Of a stretch of DNA of 64,000 nucleotides, positions 13,162 through 24,888 are shown piece by piece (position 1 is the stretch's first letter; the number at the start of each line of letters is the position of its first letter). The translations under genes and the position numbers were made by a program. The DNA is from Salvelinus alpinus (taxonomy: Eukaryota; Chordata; Actinopteri; Salmoniformes; Salmonidae), in the NCBI RefSeq assembly GCF_045679555.1, contig NC_092091.1:71989107-72053106 (forward strand), in the 5' to 3' direction. Below the pieces are notes generated by a model, which made no database searches, was not told where the DNA came from, and saw only the letters and a program-made list of their open reading frames with translations.

Positions 13162-14301
13162 TAAACATGAACGGGCCAAAACGGACATGGCAGCAGGTCA
13201 AAATCAAATACAAGAACATTCTGCAGAATGGTATGGTCCCTGACTAATATTTAACAAAGCACAAGCATATATTGTACCCAGAAGGTGCCTGCTCACACAT
13301 TGTCTGTACTGTTTTAGCAGTGAAAAAGAATACCCACAGACAAGGCACGGGTGGTGGGTCACCAAAGGCTGACCTTACCCCAGCAGAGGACATGGCCTTG
13401 GAGCTAAATAAAGGCAGGCCCGTCTTAGAGGGGATCCCTGGGGGGAAAGAGACGAGCATAGGTTCCTCCCAAGATGCCACCCGCTTCATTCAAGGTATGT
13501 CCTTCCATCTCTACATGGGATACAACCACATTCATATTGAATCAATTTGGACTGTCTGACTTTGGTTTACCTATTGCCTTGCAGTGTCTGGCAGCACTGT
13601 GTTCCTGTTAGAGCCACCAGCACAAGCACCAGACGATGCTGATCCAGTGAGTACTCCATCAAAGGCATACTGTAGGCCTGGCATGTCTTGTCTACTAGCT
13701 TCAATATGAATCCGATTAAATGTGATAGGGTGAAGGCCCCAGTGCAGCAGCAACAGCACATGATGGAGACGATGATGAGGAGGAGACCATCTCTCTGGAT
13801 TCCAGAAGGCATGAGGTATCATGTTAAGACTGTGAAAGTACTATTTACTCTACAATGGTGAGGAGTCCTCATCAAAATCAAAAAATCTAATTTCTTTTAC
13901 AGGACCCATATGCTATACAGTGGGAAAACCAGCCTGGCAACATAGTGCGTATTAATAAAAGGACACCACATCCTGCCAAATTCCAGCTGCGCTAATTGTA
14001 TTGTGTTCACAGAGCTCACAAGCTATCAGAAAGTTGTATGGCAACCACCTCCGGCGCCAAATAGAACTGGCAGACATAGACATTCAGTACAAGAAGAAAA
14101 AGATGGAAAATCTTGCACTGGAGTCCGAAATAAAAAAGAGGACAATTAGTAAACTGGACCTTGAAATAAAAAAACTTGAGAGGGAGGTGAGATATGCCTT
14201 CAATGTACACTGTATGCTAACTGTAACACAAATGTATTAATCATTATTTTTCTTTCCTCCCCCAGCTCCAAGAAGATGACACAGCTCAAAATAAAAATTA
14301 G
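12709..14301 (+). CDS. Harbinger Myb/SANT-like DNA-binding protein, 8 exons, 268 aa
   Basis: In Harbinger elements the Myb-like protein partners the transposase, helping its nuclear entry and its binding to the transposon ends (family knowledge). The exons I read are 12709-12866, 13160-13230, 13318-13494, 13585-13646, 13729-13815, 13903-13944, 14013-14186 and 14266-14301. All introns are GT-AG, phases join cleanly, and the total is 807 nt ending in TAG. The start is the ATG in ACCATGG, a good Kozak context. Residues 1-76 form the trihelix Myb/SANT-like domain, starting MATRAAYFSPSEAQIL and keeping Trp in KSWQSIADRLN and KRTWQQVKIKYKNI. The middle is a Gly/Pro/acidic linker with DGDDDEEE. The C-terminus is a Lys/Glu-rich predicted coiled coil (QYKKKKMENLALESEIKK). 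The oddity is intron 1, where a TG repeat abuts the acceptor. Confidence 0.88.
13129..13157. repeat. (TG)n microsatellite at a splice acceptor
   Basis: About 14 TG units run directly into the AG acceptor of exon 2 of the Harbinger Myb-like gene, occupying the place of its polypyrimidine tract. Confidence 0.95.
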
Positions 14302-14521
14302 GTATATTCTCGTAAAGTCAAGTGAGCCATGACATATGAGCTCTTATTGTGAGCACACAGGACGGTGGCATCTTTCTAAGGTTTTTTTTATTTTCCCAGC
14401 AATCAGTACAACCAAGTCATCGTTATAAGGCATCGCCCTCTTTTGCCCACCCCCCCAGCACCAGGTGTGGCCACTAGCCTATATGAAGGCCCAAAATTGT
14501 GTGTTCCTTTCTGCTCTGACA

Positions 14522-15812
14522 ATGGCATGCCCATTCGTGCGAGATGTGGTGGATGAAGAAGCACTTGTGCTGAGGAGAGCCTTCAGGCGAGAAAGGGTCT
14601 TCAGGGACCGGTTGGACCCACTGGCCTTCCCTGATGACCATCTATATGAAAGATACAGGTTTTCTGCAGATGGCATCAGGTATCTATGCAGACTACTGGG
14701 TCCCAGGATTAAGCACCGCACTGCACGGAGCCATGCACTGAGTGTGGAGCAAATGGTTTGTGTGGCCTTGCGCTTTTTTGCTAGTGGAGCCTTCCTGTAC
14801 TCAGTGGGGGATGCAGAACAGCTGAACAAGGCGACAATTTGCCGCACAATAAGGAGTGTGTGTCTGGCTATCAAAGCATTAGCAGATGTCTTCATCTCCT
14901 TCCCTGGCCACAGAAGACTCTGTGACATCAAAGAGGAGTTCTATAGGATTGCAGGTAAGAGGATCTACAAATTACAGGACAACTGTTAACACATAGTAGG
15001 ATACTCATTACTTTGTGTGACAGGTTTCCCCAATGTCATTGGTGCAGTGGACTGCACACACATAAGGATAAAAGCCCCCTCAGGTGCCCATGAGGCCGAT
15101 TTTGTGAATAGGAAATCCTTTCACAGCATTAATGTTCAGGTGAACATAACTTTTTGATATTGTCCATTGACGAACACTCTGCATTGCCAGTGATGTGCAT
15201 TGATTGGTGTAATATTCCTCATCTTATGATTTCAGATGGTCTGCAATGCTGACTGTGTGATCAGCAATGTTGTGGCAAAATGGCCTGGCTCAGTCCATGA
15301 CTCCAGAATCTTTCGGGCCTCTGAAATCTATCAGTGCCTATCACAAGGTAAGCCACACAACCCCTATTTATAACCATCATGGCTGTGTCAAGAATATCAC
15401 TGTGTTTATGAGGTAGTAATGATGAGATTTTGTGTTGACAGGTGAATTCTCTGGTGTGTTGCTGGGAGACAGGGGGTATGGCTGCCAGCCTTTTCTCCTG
15501 ACACCTTTCACAGACCCCCAGGAAGCACAGCAGGCCTACAACCATGCCCATGCCAGGACCAGGGCCAGAGTTGAAATGACCTTTGGCCTCCTGAAGGCAC
15601 GCTTTCACTGCCTTCACAAATTAAGGGTCAGCCCTGTTAGGGCATGTGATATTACTGTGGCTTGTGCTGTCCTCCACAATGTGGCCTGCCTGAGGAAGGA
15701 GAGGGCCCCCAGAGTGCCACCAGCCATGGACTGGGACAATCCGGCAATCTTCCCTGATGACGACAGTGGTCGGCTGCTGAGGGACCAATATGTGTTGAAT
15801 TATTTTAGTTAG
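14522..15812 (+). CDS. Harbinger DDE transposase (HARBI1-like), 4 exons, 343 aa
   Basis: This is the enzyme that cuts and pastes the element, with an RNase H-like DDE fold (PIF/Harbinger, DDE_Tnp_4 type). Exons are 14522-14954, 15024-15139, 15236-15347 and 15442-15812, with GT-AG introns and compatible phases, totalling 1032 nt to TAG. An in-frame ATG at 14465 would add 19 residues; I prefer 14522 ([19 protein letters not shown]) because the residues before it look unlike the family. A helix-turn-helix region precedes the core around residues 90-135. Acidic catalytic candidates are D154 (GAVDCTHI), D205 (GSVHDSRIF) and/or D230 ([11 protein letters not shown]), and E265 ([12 protein letters not shown]). 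The length is close to vertebrate HARBI1. No stop or frameshift is seen, so it may be active or recently active. A poly(A) signal follows at 16174. Confidence 0.9.
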
Positions 15813-16173
15813 TATGTGTGCTTTCAATTTTGGTTAAATATGTCCTGCGGTGGCAGAGGAATTTGGGTTTTTTTGGGTTCGTTTTTTGACGAATTTGGCC
15901 TCTTATGATGTTTGTGCGGTATACTGTGTGTAATACAAGGCTGCAGGGAGGCTACTGCATCCATTCATTTGTCTGTTCAGTTGATGTGTATGGATTTGTC
16001 CTGCATTTATTTTAGTGTGTAGACATGCAGGGTGTGTTATATACAGACCTTTGAATGTGTATGTATCATTTTGTATAATATGCTTGGATTCTGTGCTTTC
16101 CATCTTGTAGAGTCACTGTGACTTCAGTTTCGAAAGGAGCTGATGGTTTACCTGCTTTGTTTTGTCCTTATTC

Positions 16174-16179
16174 AATAAA
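16174..16179 (+). promoter_or_regulatory. Candidate poly(A) signal of the Harbinger transposase gene
   Basis: AATAAA lies 362 nt after the transposase stop codon and is followed by a T/GT-rich stretch (TGTTACACATTGTGTTTT), a plausible cleavage and polyadenylation context. Confidence 0.5.
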
Positions 16180-16948
16180 GGAACATAATGTTACACATTG
16201 TGTTTTTATATTCATATGGAATGTGTATTTGTTTATATGACAGAGTACTAGGGCCACACTGAAGAAAAAGGATAAAGTCATAAATTTATGAGGCTGGTTC
16301 TTTCTGCAGAAAAGCTACATATTGTTTTTACAGTTTTGATACTTATGACAATGTGATACTTAATATTCTGGCACATCAGCATGTCTTTGTTTATGAAACC
16401 ATACTGAAGTACAATTTCACGAAATGCCCCACATCTGTCATTTTAACAACTGTCCTCCTTTAAAACAACTGGTTACAATATTATGACTTGTGTTTTTTTC
16501 CCCTCTGTGGCCCTAATATTCTATCATTTTATATATAGCCTTATAGTCTATGGGAAACTGTAAATTATCTAATGATAGCAACATCATCTAAAAATCATTT
16601 TTTATCCCAAATCATTGAAATTAATGATCACAAACGTTTAAATAATAACAGTGGGTCTAGTTATATGTGATAACAATGTATAGTGAGCAGTGAAATAACT
16701 ATTGGTTTCCATTTGTGGTGACTGCTGACTGACATTAGGGATGAGATTAAATAGATCCTGGAATTTAGCCTGGTCTGGAGCAGGCTAGCTCCACAGAATA
16801 AATCTCCATGGTAATTTATACCATAACATATCCTCCTGCCCCCTATCCATCTTTAGTGCAACCGGATTACGGATCAATTGAGCCAGGATCACCAAGATAT
16901 CCTGGCTTAATCCCTTATCCTGGTTTTGTGCAACAGGCCCCTGATCTA

Positions 16949-17771
16949 TACTGAACAAAAATATAAACGCAACATCCCATGTTTCATGAGCTGAAATAAA
17001 AGAACCCAGAAATGTTCCATACGCACAAAAAGATTTTCTCTCCAATTCTGTGCACAAATTTGTTTACATCCATGTCAGTGAGCATTTCTCCTTGGCCAAG
17101 ATGATCCATCCACCTGACAGGTGTGGCATATCAAGAAGCTGCTTAAACAGCATGATCATTACACAGGTGCACCTTGCGCTGGGGACAATAAAAGGCCACT
17201 CTAAAATGTTCAGTTTTGTCACACAACGCAATGCCACAGATGTCTCAAGTTTTGAATGAGCGAGCAATTGGCATGCTGACTGCAGGAATGTCCACCAGAG
17301 CTGTTGCCAGAGAATTTAATGTTAATTTCTCTACTATAAGCCTCCAGGCCTCACAACTGTTTTAGAGAATTTGGCAATATGACCAACCGACCTCACAACT
17401 GCAGACCACGTGTAACCACACCAGCCCAGGACCTCCACATACAGCTTCTTCACCTGCGGGATCGTCTGAGACCAGCCAGCCAGACAGCTGATGGATCTAA
17501 TAAAGCCCCTTTTGTGGGGAAAAACTCAAAAATATGGATCTATGGATTTCACATGAATGGGCAGCGGCGCAGCCTTTGGTGGGCCTAGGAGGGCATAGGT
17601 CCACACACTGGGGAGCCAGGCCCACCCATGGCTGTGCCCCTGCCCAGTCATGTGAAATCCATAGATTAGGGCCTAATTAATTAATTTCAATTAACTGATT
17701 TCCTTATATGAACTATAACTCAGTAAAATCGTTGAAAATGTTGCACGTTCCGTTCATATTTTTGTTCAGTA
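16949..17771 (+). mobile_element. Tc1/mariner-type transposon, internally deleted
   Basis: Terminal inverted repeats begin TACTGAACAAAAATAT and end ATATTTTTGTTCAGTA, flanked by TA at 16947-16948 and 17772-17773. At 823 bp it is about half the usual length. The remaining N-terminal coding part starts at ATG 17231 and reads a homeodomain-like helix-turn-helix (ERAIGMLTAGMSTRAVAREF) before a stop near 17363. The catalytic domain is missing. It begins 5 bp after the right target duplication of the Harbinger element. Confidence 0.85.
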
Positions 17772-17820
17772 TATTTCCTATTAGCTACAACAAGTATGGC
17801 ACATATACATGGATGTATGC

Positions 17821-18040
<220 letters not shown>

Positions 18041-18239
18041 ACATGCACGCATACAGAGCACTTTGTAACACCCTCCAGTACATCCTCTGTAGCATATCTG
18101 AACTCAACTTCCCTGTACTGTTCTATTTTTACACAGGCAGTTGGATCTAGTGGTTGGCTGGCCGGTCACAGCTGGCCAAGTGTTGGCCAGTGAGGTTTAA
18201 TGATACACCGACCACATACTGCTGCTGTGTTCTGACCAC

Positions 18240-18406
18240 AGGAGGTTGATGTCACCTTAATTAGGGAGGATGGGCTCATGGTAGTGGTTGGAGCGAAATG
18301 GTATCAAATACATCAAATACACGGTCTCCATGTGTTTTGATGCCATTCCATTCACTACGTTCCAGCCATTATTATGAGCCGTTCTCCCCTCAGCAGCCTC
18401 CACCGG
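18240..18406. mobile_element. Palindromic MITE-like repeat
   Basis: Ends are AGGAGGTTGATG and the inverted CAGCCTCCACC. The centre contains ACACGGTCTCCATGTGTTTTG and the arms TGGTATCAAATAC and TGATGCCATTCCA are imperfect complements. I recognise it as a frequent salmonid repeat; it has no coding capacity. Confidence 0.75.
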
Positions 18407-18719
18407 TTCTGACCATAGGATGGGTACAGGCGGTGTGGAGAGACTACTGATCTGGGAGCTGTGAGGGACCTGACTACAACTACCAGATGCCTGAGAACAA
18501 ACTGGCCTCAGAACTGTAGGAGCGCCAACTACCACAGCCAGATGCCTAGGAATAGACACCGGGGTAACTGACCTCAGAGCAGCATAGCACTGGCGACCAC
18601 ATCCAGACAGCGAAATGCCCTTGGTATAAACTGACTCTAGATCAGCGGAAGGCTGTCGGCCATATCCAAACATCCAGGTAACAGACGGCAGGAACATGTG
18701 TCTGAGGGAGAAAGAAAGA

Positions 18720-18806
18720 GTGAGAGAGAGTAAGTGAGAGTGAGAGCGAGCGAGAGAGAGAGAGAGAGCGAGAGAGAGAGAGAGAGAGAGAGAGCAAGAA
18801 AGAGCG

Positions 18807-18855
<49 letters not shown>

Positions 18856-18863
18856 AAGAGAGA

Positions 18864-18894
<31 letters not shown>

Positions 18895-18895
18895 C
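18720..18895. repeat. (GA)n-rich imperfect microsatellite
   Basis: GAGAGA tracts interrupted by GCGAGC, CAGAGA and AAGAAAGAG steps. Confidence 0.95.
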
Positions 18896-19207
18896 GGTGT
18901 AACCAAAACCTTAGAGCCCCCTGGCACTTTTTAAATGTTATATGACTGGGACAAGGTGGTCGGTTCCGTGCACATGATACAAAATGTCACTTTATGCCAG
19001 CCGACAAGGGTACAAGGACCTTTTCAGTGACTTCTTTCCCTTGGAATTTGGAATTACATAGCCTACCCGGAAGGTACTGGGGCAGAATTCAGTTGGACAA
19101 GCAGAGTGTTTTTACCACTGACAGCTCTCTTCACAGGTCTCGGTGGAGACGCTAACGAATCGGGCCACACACACCTGTCACACACACACTCCCACACACA
19201 CCTGTCA

Positions 19208-19322
19208 CACACAGTCATACAGATGTAGGGTTCTAATATGAGGCAGTTTGTTACAGCAGGAAAATAATCCTGCAGCAACAGGAAAGGTGAATTATTATGT
19301 GGATTATAATTCATGGACATTT
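19208..19322 (+). mobile_element. Dispersed repeat, inverted partner of 11535-11642
   Basis: Contains AGATGTAGGGTTCTAATATG, AGCAGGAAAATAATCCTGCA and TTATGTGGATTATAATTCAT, complementary to the copy near 11.6 kb. The central AGCAGGAAAATAATCCTGC is itself palindromic. Confidence 0.7.
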
Positions 19323-19462
19323 TCTTTGTAATGTGTGATACATTTCTATTCTAAGCAAATCAACTCTGACATTTTAAAGTGGATATTACAAACTTTAGAA
19401 GCCTTTTTAAACCTAGAATACACTACACGTTTGCACTTTCTGCTGTGCAGGTAGAAGATACT

Positions 19463-19960
19463 CATATAGGTGCAGATCTAGGATCAGCTCCCCCTCCCCA
19501 AATCCTAACCTTAGGGAGAAACAAGCCAGATAGAATGATAAAATCTGACCTTAAATCAGTCTCTGAGGACAACTTCCTACTACATCCTCCAGACGGAACA
19601 CACAGCCTGTGTCTGAAATCGGTCTTGCCTACTACTTACTAAAGCTACATACTGCATACTAATACGACATACTATTTAGAATGTTCTGTTCAGTGAAAAC
19701 GAATGCAGTAAGCGACACGTATCAACATACTAGACTCACCTATACTGAGATCTAATGATTAACTGTGTTGTTTCCCGCCATTCGTTTATTTTGGTAGCGC
19801 TTCCCCTTATCTCATTATCAGATGAATATCAGCTGTTGTCAAACACACGCGGGTCTGAAAAGACACGTATCTCTCTCAATAGCATGCAGCGAATGAATGT
19901 CGAGAAGAGTATGACATCCTGGCATTTAAAGCATACAACATTTTCTACATTTCTCACACT
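19463..19960. mobile_element. Two adjacent dispersed-repeat fragments
   Basis: TGCAGATCTAGGATCAGCT (about 19472-19490) followed by CCCCAAATCCTAACCTTA is a sequence I associate with a teleost SINE-like repeat. From 19612, TGTCTGAAATCGG and GCATACTAATACGACATACT resemble another common teleost repeat. Boundaries are not visible. Confidence 0.4.
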
Positions 19961-19964
19961 ATAA

Positions 19965-21142
19965 AATGTTCTATATTAGCCTACCCAAAATGCTATTTAA
20001 AGCACAAGTACAGGTGTTCTATAGGCCTAGTAACAGTGGTCAACCACACATACTGACTGATAATAGGTCACCATTTAATTAAACAAACATGACAGGACAA
20101 ACAGTTCATATCGATATGCCTCATCTAATCACGCTCAGTCACCAAGTAGAGCCAATACAGTATATACTAGGGCCACAATCCACAGAGGGTTGTCCACAAA
20201 AATAGAACAATTTTAGCTTTAGCGGGCATTAATGTTGCTATGGGGATTTCCTCTGGCAGTGTCTTCTTCTAACAACCGAACAGTCTAACCAATGCTCTAG
20301 GTGACGACGCTCGCCATAGCCAGAGGGGGTGATAAACACACTCCTACACACACACACCACTGAAACAATTATTTGACGGATGCGTCAATATCCCGTTGAC
20401 CCAATAAACCTTAACTCAATATCACTTCCTTCTCATCGGTAGAGACGACCACAAAATTGCCTGTCACCAACTATTAGGTCATACAAGGTAGAGTAGGAGG
20501 AGATTATTATCGGATATCGGGGGAAATTGCAATTTGTTGGAGATTGGAGAGGATGATTATGTGGTGACGTTAACGTCTCAGTATCATTTCAATTTATGTT
20601 GGGGATCCCAGGAGTTATTTACCTGTATTGAAGTCACCAACTCCAGATCTGATACTTTGATGTATATGGAGGACACCCGCCCATTTAGAACTTAGTAGAG
20701 TGGGTACTTACAGGATACACCACATTCAACCGCCACAATGCACTTTAATGATGCTATAGTCTATTTGTGGTATTCTATTTAATATGTAGTACAGGAACAG
20801 ATACTCACACAGGAACAGAAGGAACACATAGAGATCTACACTACATGTCTCTCTGTGCATAGTTACGATACAGTATCAACCCCCCCCCCAATTCAATTTA
20901 ATAGGAACGGTGACTTAAGTGACCCATTAAGACCAAATAGGGCAACTGGCTCGCGGTAATGTTCTGGATGATTGCTCACATAAAAAGAGTCAATGTGGTT
21001 GAACGCACTGGTGGGCGGATTGTATTAGTAGGAACATGACAGAATATGATTCCTGTCATATTGTACACTAACAAGGCTCAAGGGTATACCTTGAAGTTGC
21101 AGCAATTGCAGGACCACTCCAAATGTAACTGGTATTTACTAT
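19965..21142. other. Intergenic, no gene recognised
   Basis: No substantial frame, termini or tandem array is seen. There is a C9 run at 20881 and a short CA-rich patch at 20341-20357. Confidence 0.4.
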
Positions 21143-23338
21143 CCCTTGTGTGGACTTCATCTTTTTGTTATTCACCCATTGTTTGGGGGTCTGCTTGACC
21201 CACAACAGAATTGGGATTTTAAAACAGTACAGCCCATAACAATTAAAGTAAAATACTTAATACTTAGATGTTAATAGACAGCATACCATACCATGTTTTA
21301 AATAAAAAATCAAGACATGGGTGGAATAAATCATGTTTATCATGAACAAATATCAATGAAACAAGGTTTTCATCACTATAGATGTTTATTGATTTGAACT
21401 GAACAAATTAGAAGGACACATTTTACATACAGTATTTTATGGAAATGATAAATGAGCCCCATCGAACGCAAATTAAGGCCGGTCTACACACCACATGAGG
21501 GACAGAGTTTTACTGTGTGTGTGTTGCAAATGTATTTCTTGCAATTGACGCATGTGTACGGTGTATTCATGTCCTTCTTGGGTCCACACACATCACATCG
21601 CTTCTTCTTGAAAACAGTTCATGAATATGTTGTTGGAGTTGTTGGCTCTGTGGGTCGGGCGAATGGGGCACCAGCATCCTCCTCCTGAATCCTCCTCACG
21701 ATGGCTGCAGAATCTGGGATCCTTGGGATATGTTGCCTCCTCTGGATTTGAGGTCTTACCAATGCCTTGCCCAGCTCCTCGAGAAAGAGCTGTCTCCTCT
21801 GGAGCTTCCCTCTGTTCCAATCTGGGTTCAACGCCATCCAGATGACGAACGCGTTGTATGCCAAAATGTCCAAGATGTTGAAGAATATAACAAATGGCCG
21901 TGTAGGGTTCTTCTTTTGCAGGTGTAACCAGTCACCAGCTTGTCTAAATTGTCGCCTCTGGGTATGCACTGCTTGAAGGGACAGCGGACCCTAAATCGCA
22001 TAAACTGCTCATCAACAGTAACGTTGGGCCCAGGGTTGTTAAACAGGGCAAGGTGGCCCACCCACTAGTCCCACAATGACCTGATTGCTGCTAGCTTGTC
22101 TCGCTGCCGCCGAGCTGGTCTGGTGTCTCGGTTATCGAAGAGGATAATCCTGGAAATAATGTGGAAGATTTCCAGAGACATTGTTGCACAGAAAGGTTCT
22201 CTGCTCTCTGATTCCCCATTGGATCTGAAAACACCAGCAAGGATAAGAACCCCAAAGTATGCATGTACATGAGTTTGGTCCATCTCCTTCCATCCCTCTC
22301 CAAAAACATGCCTTCCCTCCAAATTAGTGCAGTCCAGAATAATTTTCTGAATGGTGTCTGGGATGAATAGTTCAAAAGAAGACTTCATGTCCTGCACATG
22401 AGTAACTGCCATCCGCGTTCACCCTGGTTGCATCCTTATCACATTGGCAGCCATGTGGGGTGGCTCATTCCTTGGGCAAGAAGACCATTCAATTTCACAA
22501 TTTTTTTATATCCATATTTCTCCTCCAGCTGATGAGCTGGTTGTTGACTGGCTGGTCCTGGGGCTGGTTGCTGATGAGCTGGTTGTTGACTGGCTGGTCC
22601 TGGGGCTGGCTGCTGACGTGCTGGTCCTGGACCTGGCTGAGGGTTAATCTCATCCTTTTCTTCCAACTCACTGTCAGACTCCGATTTGAGAGAGACACGA
22701 TCCTATTATTTGGAAAATTCTTCATCTTCCAAAATGGAAGACTCTCCTTCCATACTATCTTATCTCTCGGCAAAAATAATTTATAAGGCCCTCTGAGCAG
22801 AGATTCTTTCTGCCATACTGATTGATTGTGGTAAGGAGCCACACATGCAAGGCTATTTATTTGTTGTGTCCCTCCACCAATTTGCAAGTGTGGGAAAATA
22901 CAGCATTTTTTACAGTGTATCAAAATAATGTATTGTAATAACATTATGTAGGTTCCAGCAAGACATTGTGTAGTTTCACACATTACAAAGGGTAAAGAGT
23001 GTGAGAAAAGCAGGAGACAGGCAGACAGGCAGGGAGACAGACAGGTTCTTGGTGCTATGTTGAAACAGTACACACAGCAAAACTTTTTGTTTAATTTGAA
23101 CTTGTTTTCATCTACACACACACTTTTCCACACTTTTATTACCCTCGGGTCCAGTGGACCCGAACACCACATATGTAATATAGATGTGTAGGGGGGTACA
23201 CAGTGTTCACTCAATGAAAATGTGTGATTTTACATGTTCTTCACAGGCCACTGAGTCTCAGGTTGAAAAAGTCATTAATTGTATCATATTTCTTTTAGAA
23301 AACAAATGGTTCCCACAGACCCGAACACCACACAAGGG
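21143..23338 (-). mobile_element. piggyBac transposon, internally deleted
   Basis: The outer ends are CCCTTGTGTGG at 21143 and CCACACAAGGG ending at 23338. The right end is followed by TTAA (23339-23342), the piggyBac target site; the left target is degraded to CTAT. A subterminal palindrome GGGTCCAGTGGACCC lies near 23148. The minus strand carries a broken transposase gene. It is a dead, non-autonomous derivative. Confidence 0.85.
21484..22816 (-). pseudogene. piggyBac transposase pseudogene
   Basis: The minus strand starts at ATG 22816 (MAERISAQRAL) with in-frame stops soon after, followed by an acidic then Pro/Gln-repeat linker (22480-22650). The transposase domain with VFGEGWKEMDQTHVHAYFG and DKLAAIRSLWD lies at 22065-22412. 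A stop separates it from the next block, which holds NVTVDEQFM with the first catalytic Asp (about 22012). At about 21955 the sequence jumps from CPFKQCIPRG to DNLDKLVTGYTCKR, joining two regions that are roughly 200 residues apart in intact relatives. The central catalytic Asp region is therefore deleted. The C-terminal cysteine-rich finger (CDVCGPKKD, CVNCKKYIC, CPSC) survives at 21484-21605 but lies beyond a stop at 21619. Confidence 0.85.
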
Positions 23339-23465
23339 TTAAGAATTAAAGTGACCAAATTAAATCTCATTAGCTGTATTGCTACGATAATAGCATCACC
23401 TTAATCTCTTAGTATATACATATTATGATTTAGAAAAAGCAAAACAATTAACATACATATGCACA

Positions 23466-24180
23466 CTTCACCCTCACCACATACACACAGATCCCCCCCT
23501 CTCACACACACTCACCCTCACCACATACACACAGATCCCCCCCTCTCACACACACTCACCCTCACCACATACACACAGATCCCACCCCTCTCACACACAC
23601 TCACCCTCACCACATACACACAGATCCCCCCTCTCACACACACTCACCCTCACCACATACACACAGATCCCCCCTCTCACACACACTCACCCTCACCACA
23701 TACACACAGATCCCCCCCTCTCACACACACTCACCCTCACCACATACACACAGATCCCACCCCTCTCACACACACTCACCCTCACCACATACACACAGAT
23801 CCCCCTCTCACACACACTCACCCTCACCACATACACACAGATCCCCCCCTCTCACACACACTCACCCTCACCACATACACACAGATCCCACCCCTCTCAC
23901 ACACACTCACCCTCACCACATACACACAGATCCCCCCCTCTCACACATACTCACCCTCACCACATACACACAGACCCCCCCCTCTCACACACACTCACCC
24001 TCACCACATACACACAGATCCCCCCCTCTCACACACACTCACCCTCACCACATACACACAGATCCCACCCCTCTCACACACACTCACCCTCACCACATAC
24101 ACACAGATCCCCCCCTCTCACACACACTCACCCTCACCACATACACACAGATCCACCCCCTCTCACACACACTCACCCTT
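23466..24180. repeat. 44-bp minisatellite, about 16 copies
   Basis: CCACATACACACAGATC recurs every 43-45 bp from 23477 to about 24133; length variation is mainly in a C-run of 5-8 bases. It leaves a long His/Thr/Pro-rich frame open that is not a gene. Confidence 0.95.
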
Positions 24181-24290
24181 CCCCCCGCGGTCTGTCAGTA
24201 TGGTATCAGTGATAACAGGACAGTGATGAGGTGATGGCGACAGTGATGGGGTCCTTCTCTTCCTGCTGAGTATGCATCTTTACGTCATTT

Positions 24291-24474
24291 GGGGCGTCAG
24301 GTAGCCTAGCGGTTAAGAGCGTCGAGCCAGTTACTGAAAGGTCGCTGGTTTGAATCTCCGAGACAACTAGGCAATACATCTGCCGATGTGCCCTTGAGCA
24401 AAGTGCTTAACCCTAATTGCTCCTGTAAGTCGCTCTGGATAAGAGCGTCTGCTAAATGACTCAAATGTAAATGT
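24291..24474 (+). mobile_element. tRNA-derived SINE
   Basis: The 5' part has a tRNA-like RNA polymerase III promoter: an A-box-like TAGCCTAGCGG near 24302 and a B-box-like GGTCGCTGGTTTGAATC near 24341. A tRNA-unrelated body follows, with GTGCCCTTGAGCAAAGTGC and GGATAAGAGCGTCTGCTAAA. It ends in short ATGTAAATG repeats. I recognise the body as a widespread teleost SINE type; the exact family is not assigned. Confidence 0.85.
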
Positions 24475-24888
24475 CATCTACAAAGATTGTGTTGCAGTGA
24501 ATAGCTACCGTCTTCCTGCTATTTCTGTCAAATTCTGCTATTTTGTCTGTTTGGTCCCAAAATATTTTTACATAATATTACCGAGATCATTTGCTATTAC
24601 CAAAAACAGCTTCTGGACATCAGAACAGCGATCACTAACCTCGAAATGGATGAATATTTTTACGAGTCTGAAACTGTGGATGTACTGCTCATTCCAGACC
24701 AGACCCTAATCCCCAAACGAGCGGGCTCCCTGATGAGACTTGGTCGATGAGTAAATAAACTGCCTCTCCGTTCTATTGGTGAACGTAAAATCACTGGACG
24801 AGCTCCATTTGAGACTATCCTATCAACGGGACCTAAAGAACTGTAATACGTTTCACGGAGTCGTGACTGAACAAGGACGTGGATAATA

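Larger units (their letters stand above)
12485..16940 (+). mobile_element. PIF/Harbinger DNA transposon, complete and apparently autonomous
   Basis: Perfect 17-bp terminal inverted repeats GGGCCTGTTGCACAAAA lie at 12485-12501 and, inverted, at 16924-16940. The 3-bp duplication CTG flanks both ends (12482-12484, 16941-16943), as expected for Harbinger elements that target CWG. Subterminal regions carry repeated CCAGGAT/ATCCTGG motifs and a second GGTTGCACAAAG near 12577. Inside are the two genes such elements carry, both on the plus strand: a Myb-like DNA-binding protein and a DDE transposase. I find no frameshift or stop in the spliced models of either. It is 4456 bp long, with roughly 1.1 kb of AT-rich 3' sequence after the transposase gene. 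Confidence 0.93.

Noticed and set aside
14465-14521. Upstream ATG for the Harbinger transposase
   Set aside because: In frame, but the 19 extra residues do not look like the family N-terminus and cross the likely 5' UTR; kept only as an alternative.
23459-24226. 255-codon His/Thr/Pro-rich frame
   Set aside because: Minisatellite translation; frame continuity follows from variable C-runs, not selection.
24302-24360. tRNA gene
   Set aside because: The A- and B-box-like motifs belong to a SINE with a long non-tRNA body; the cloverleaf is not complete.
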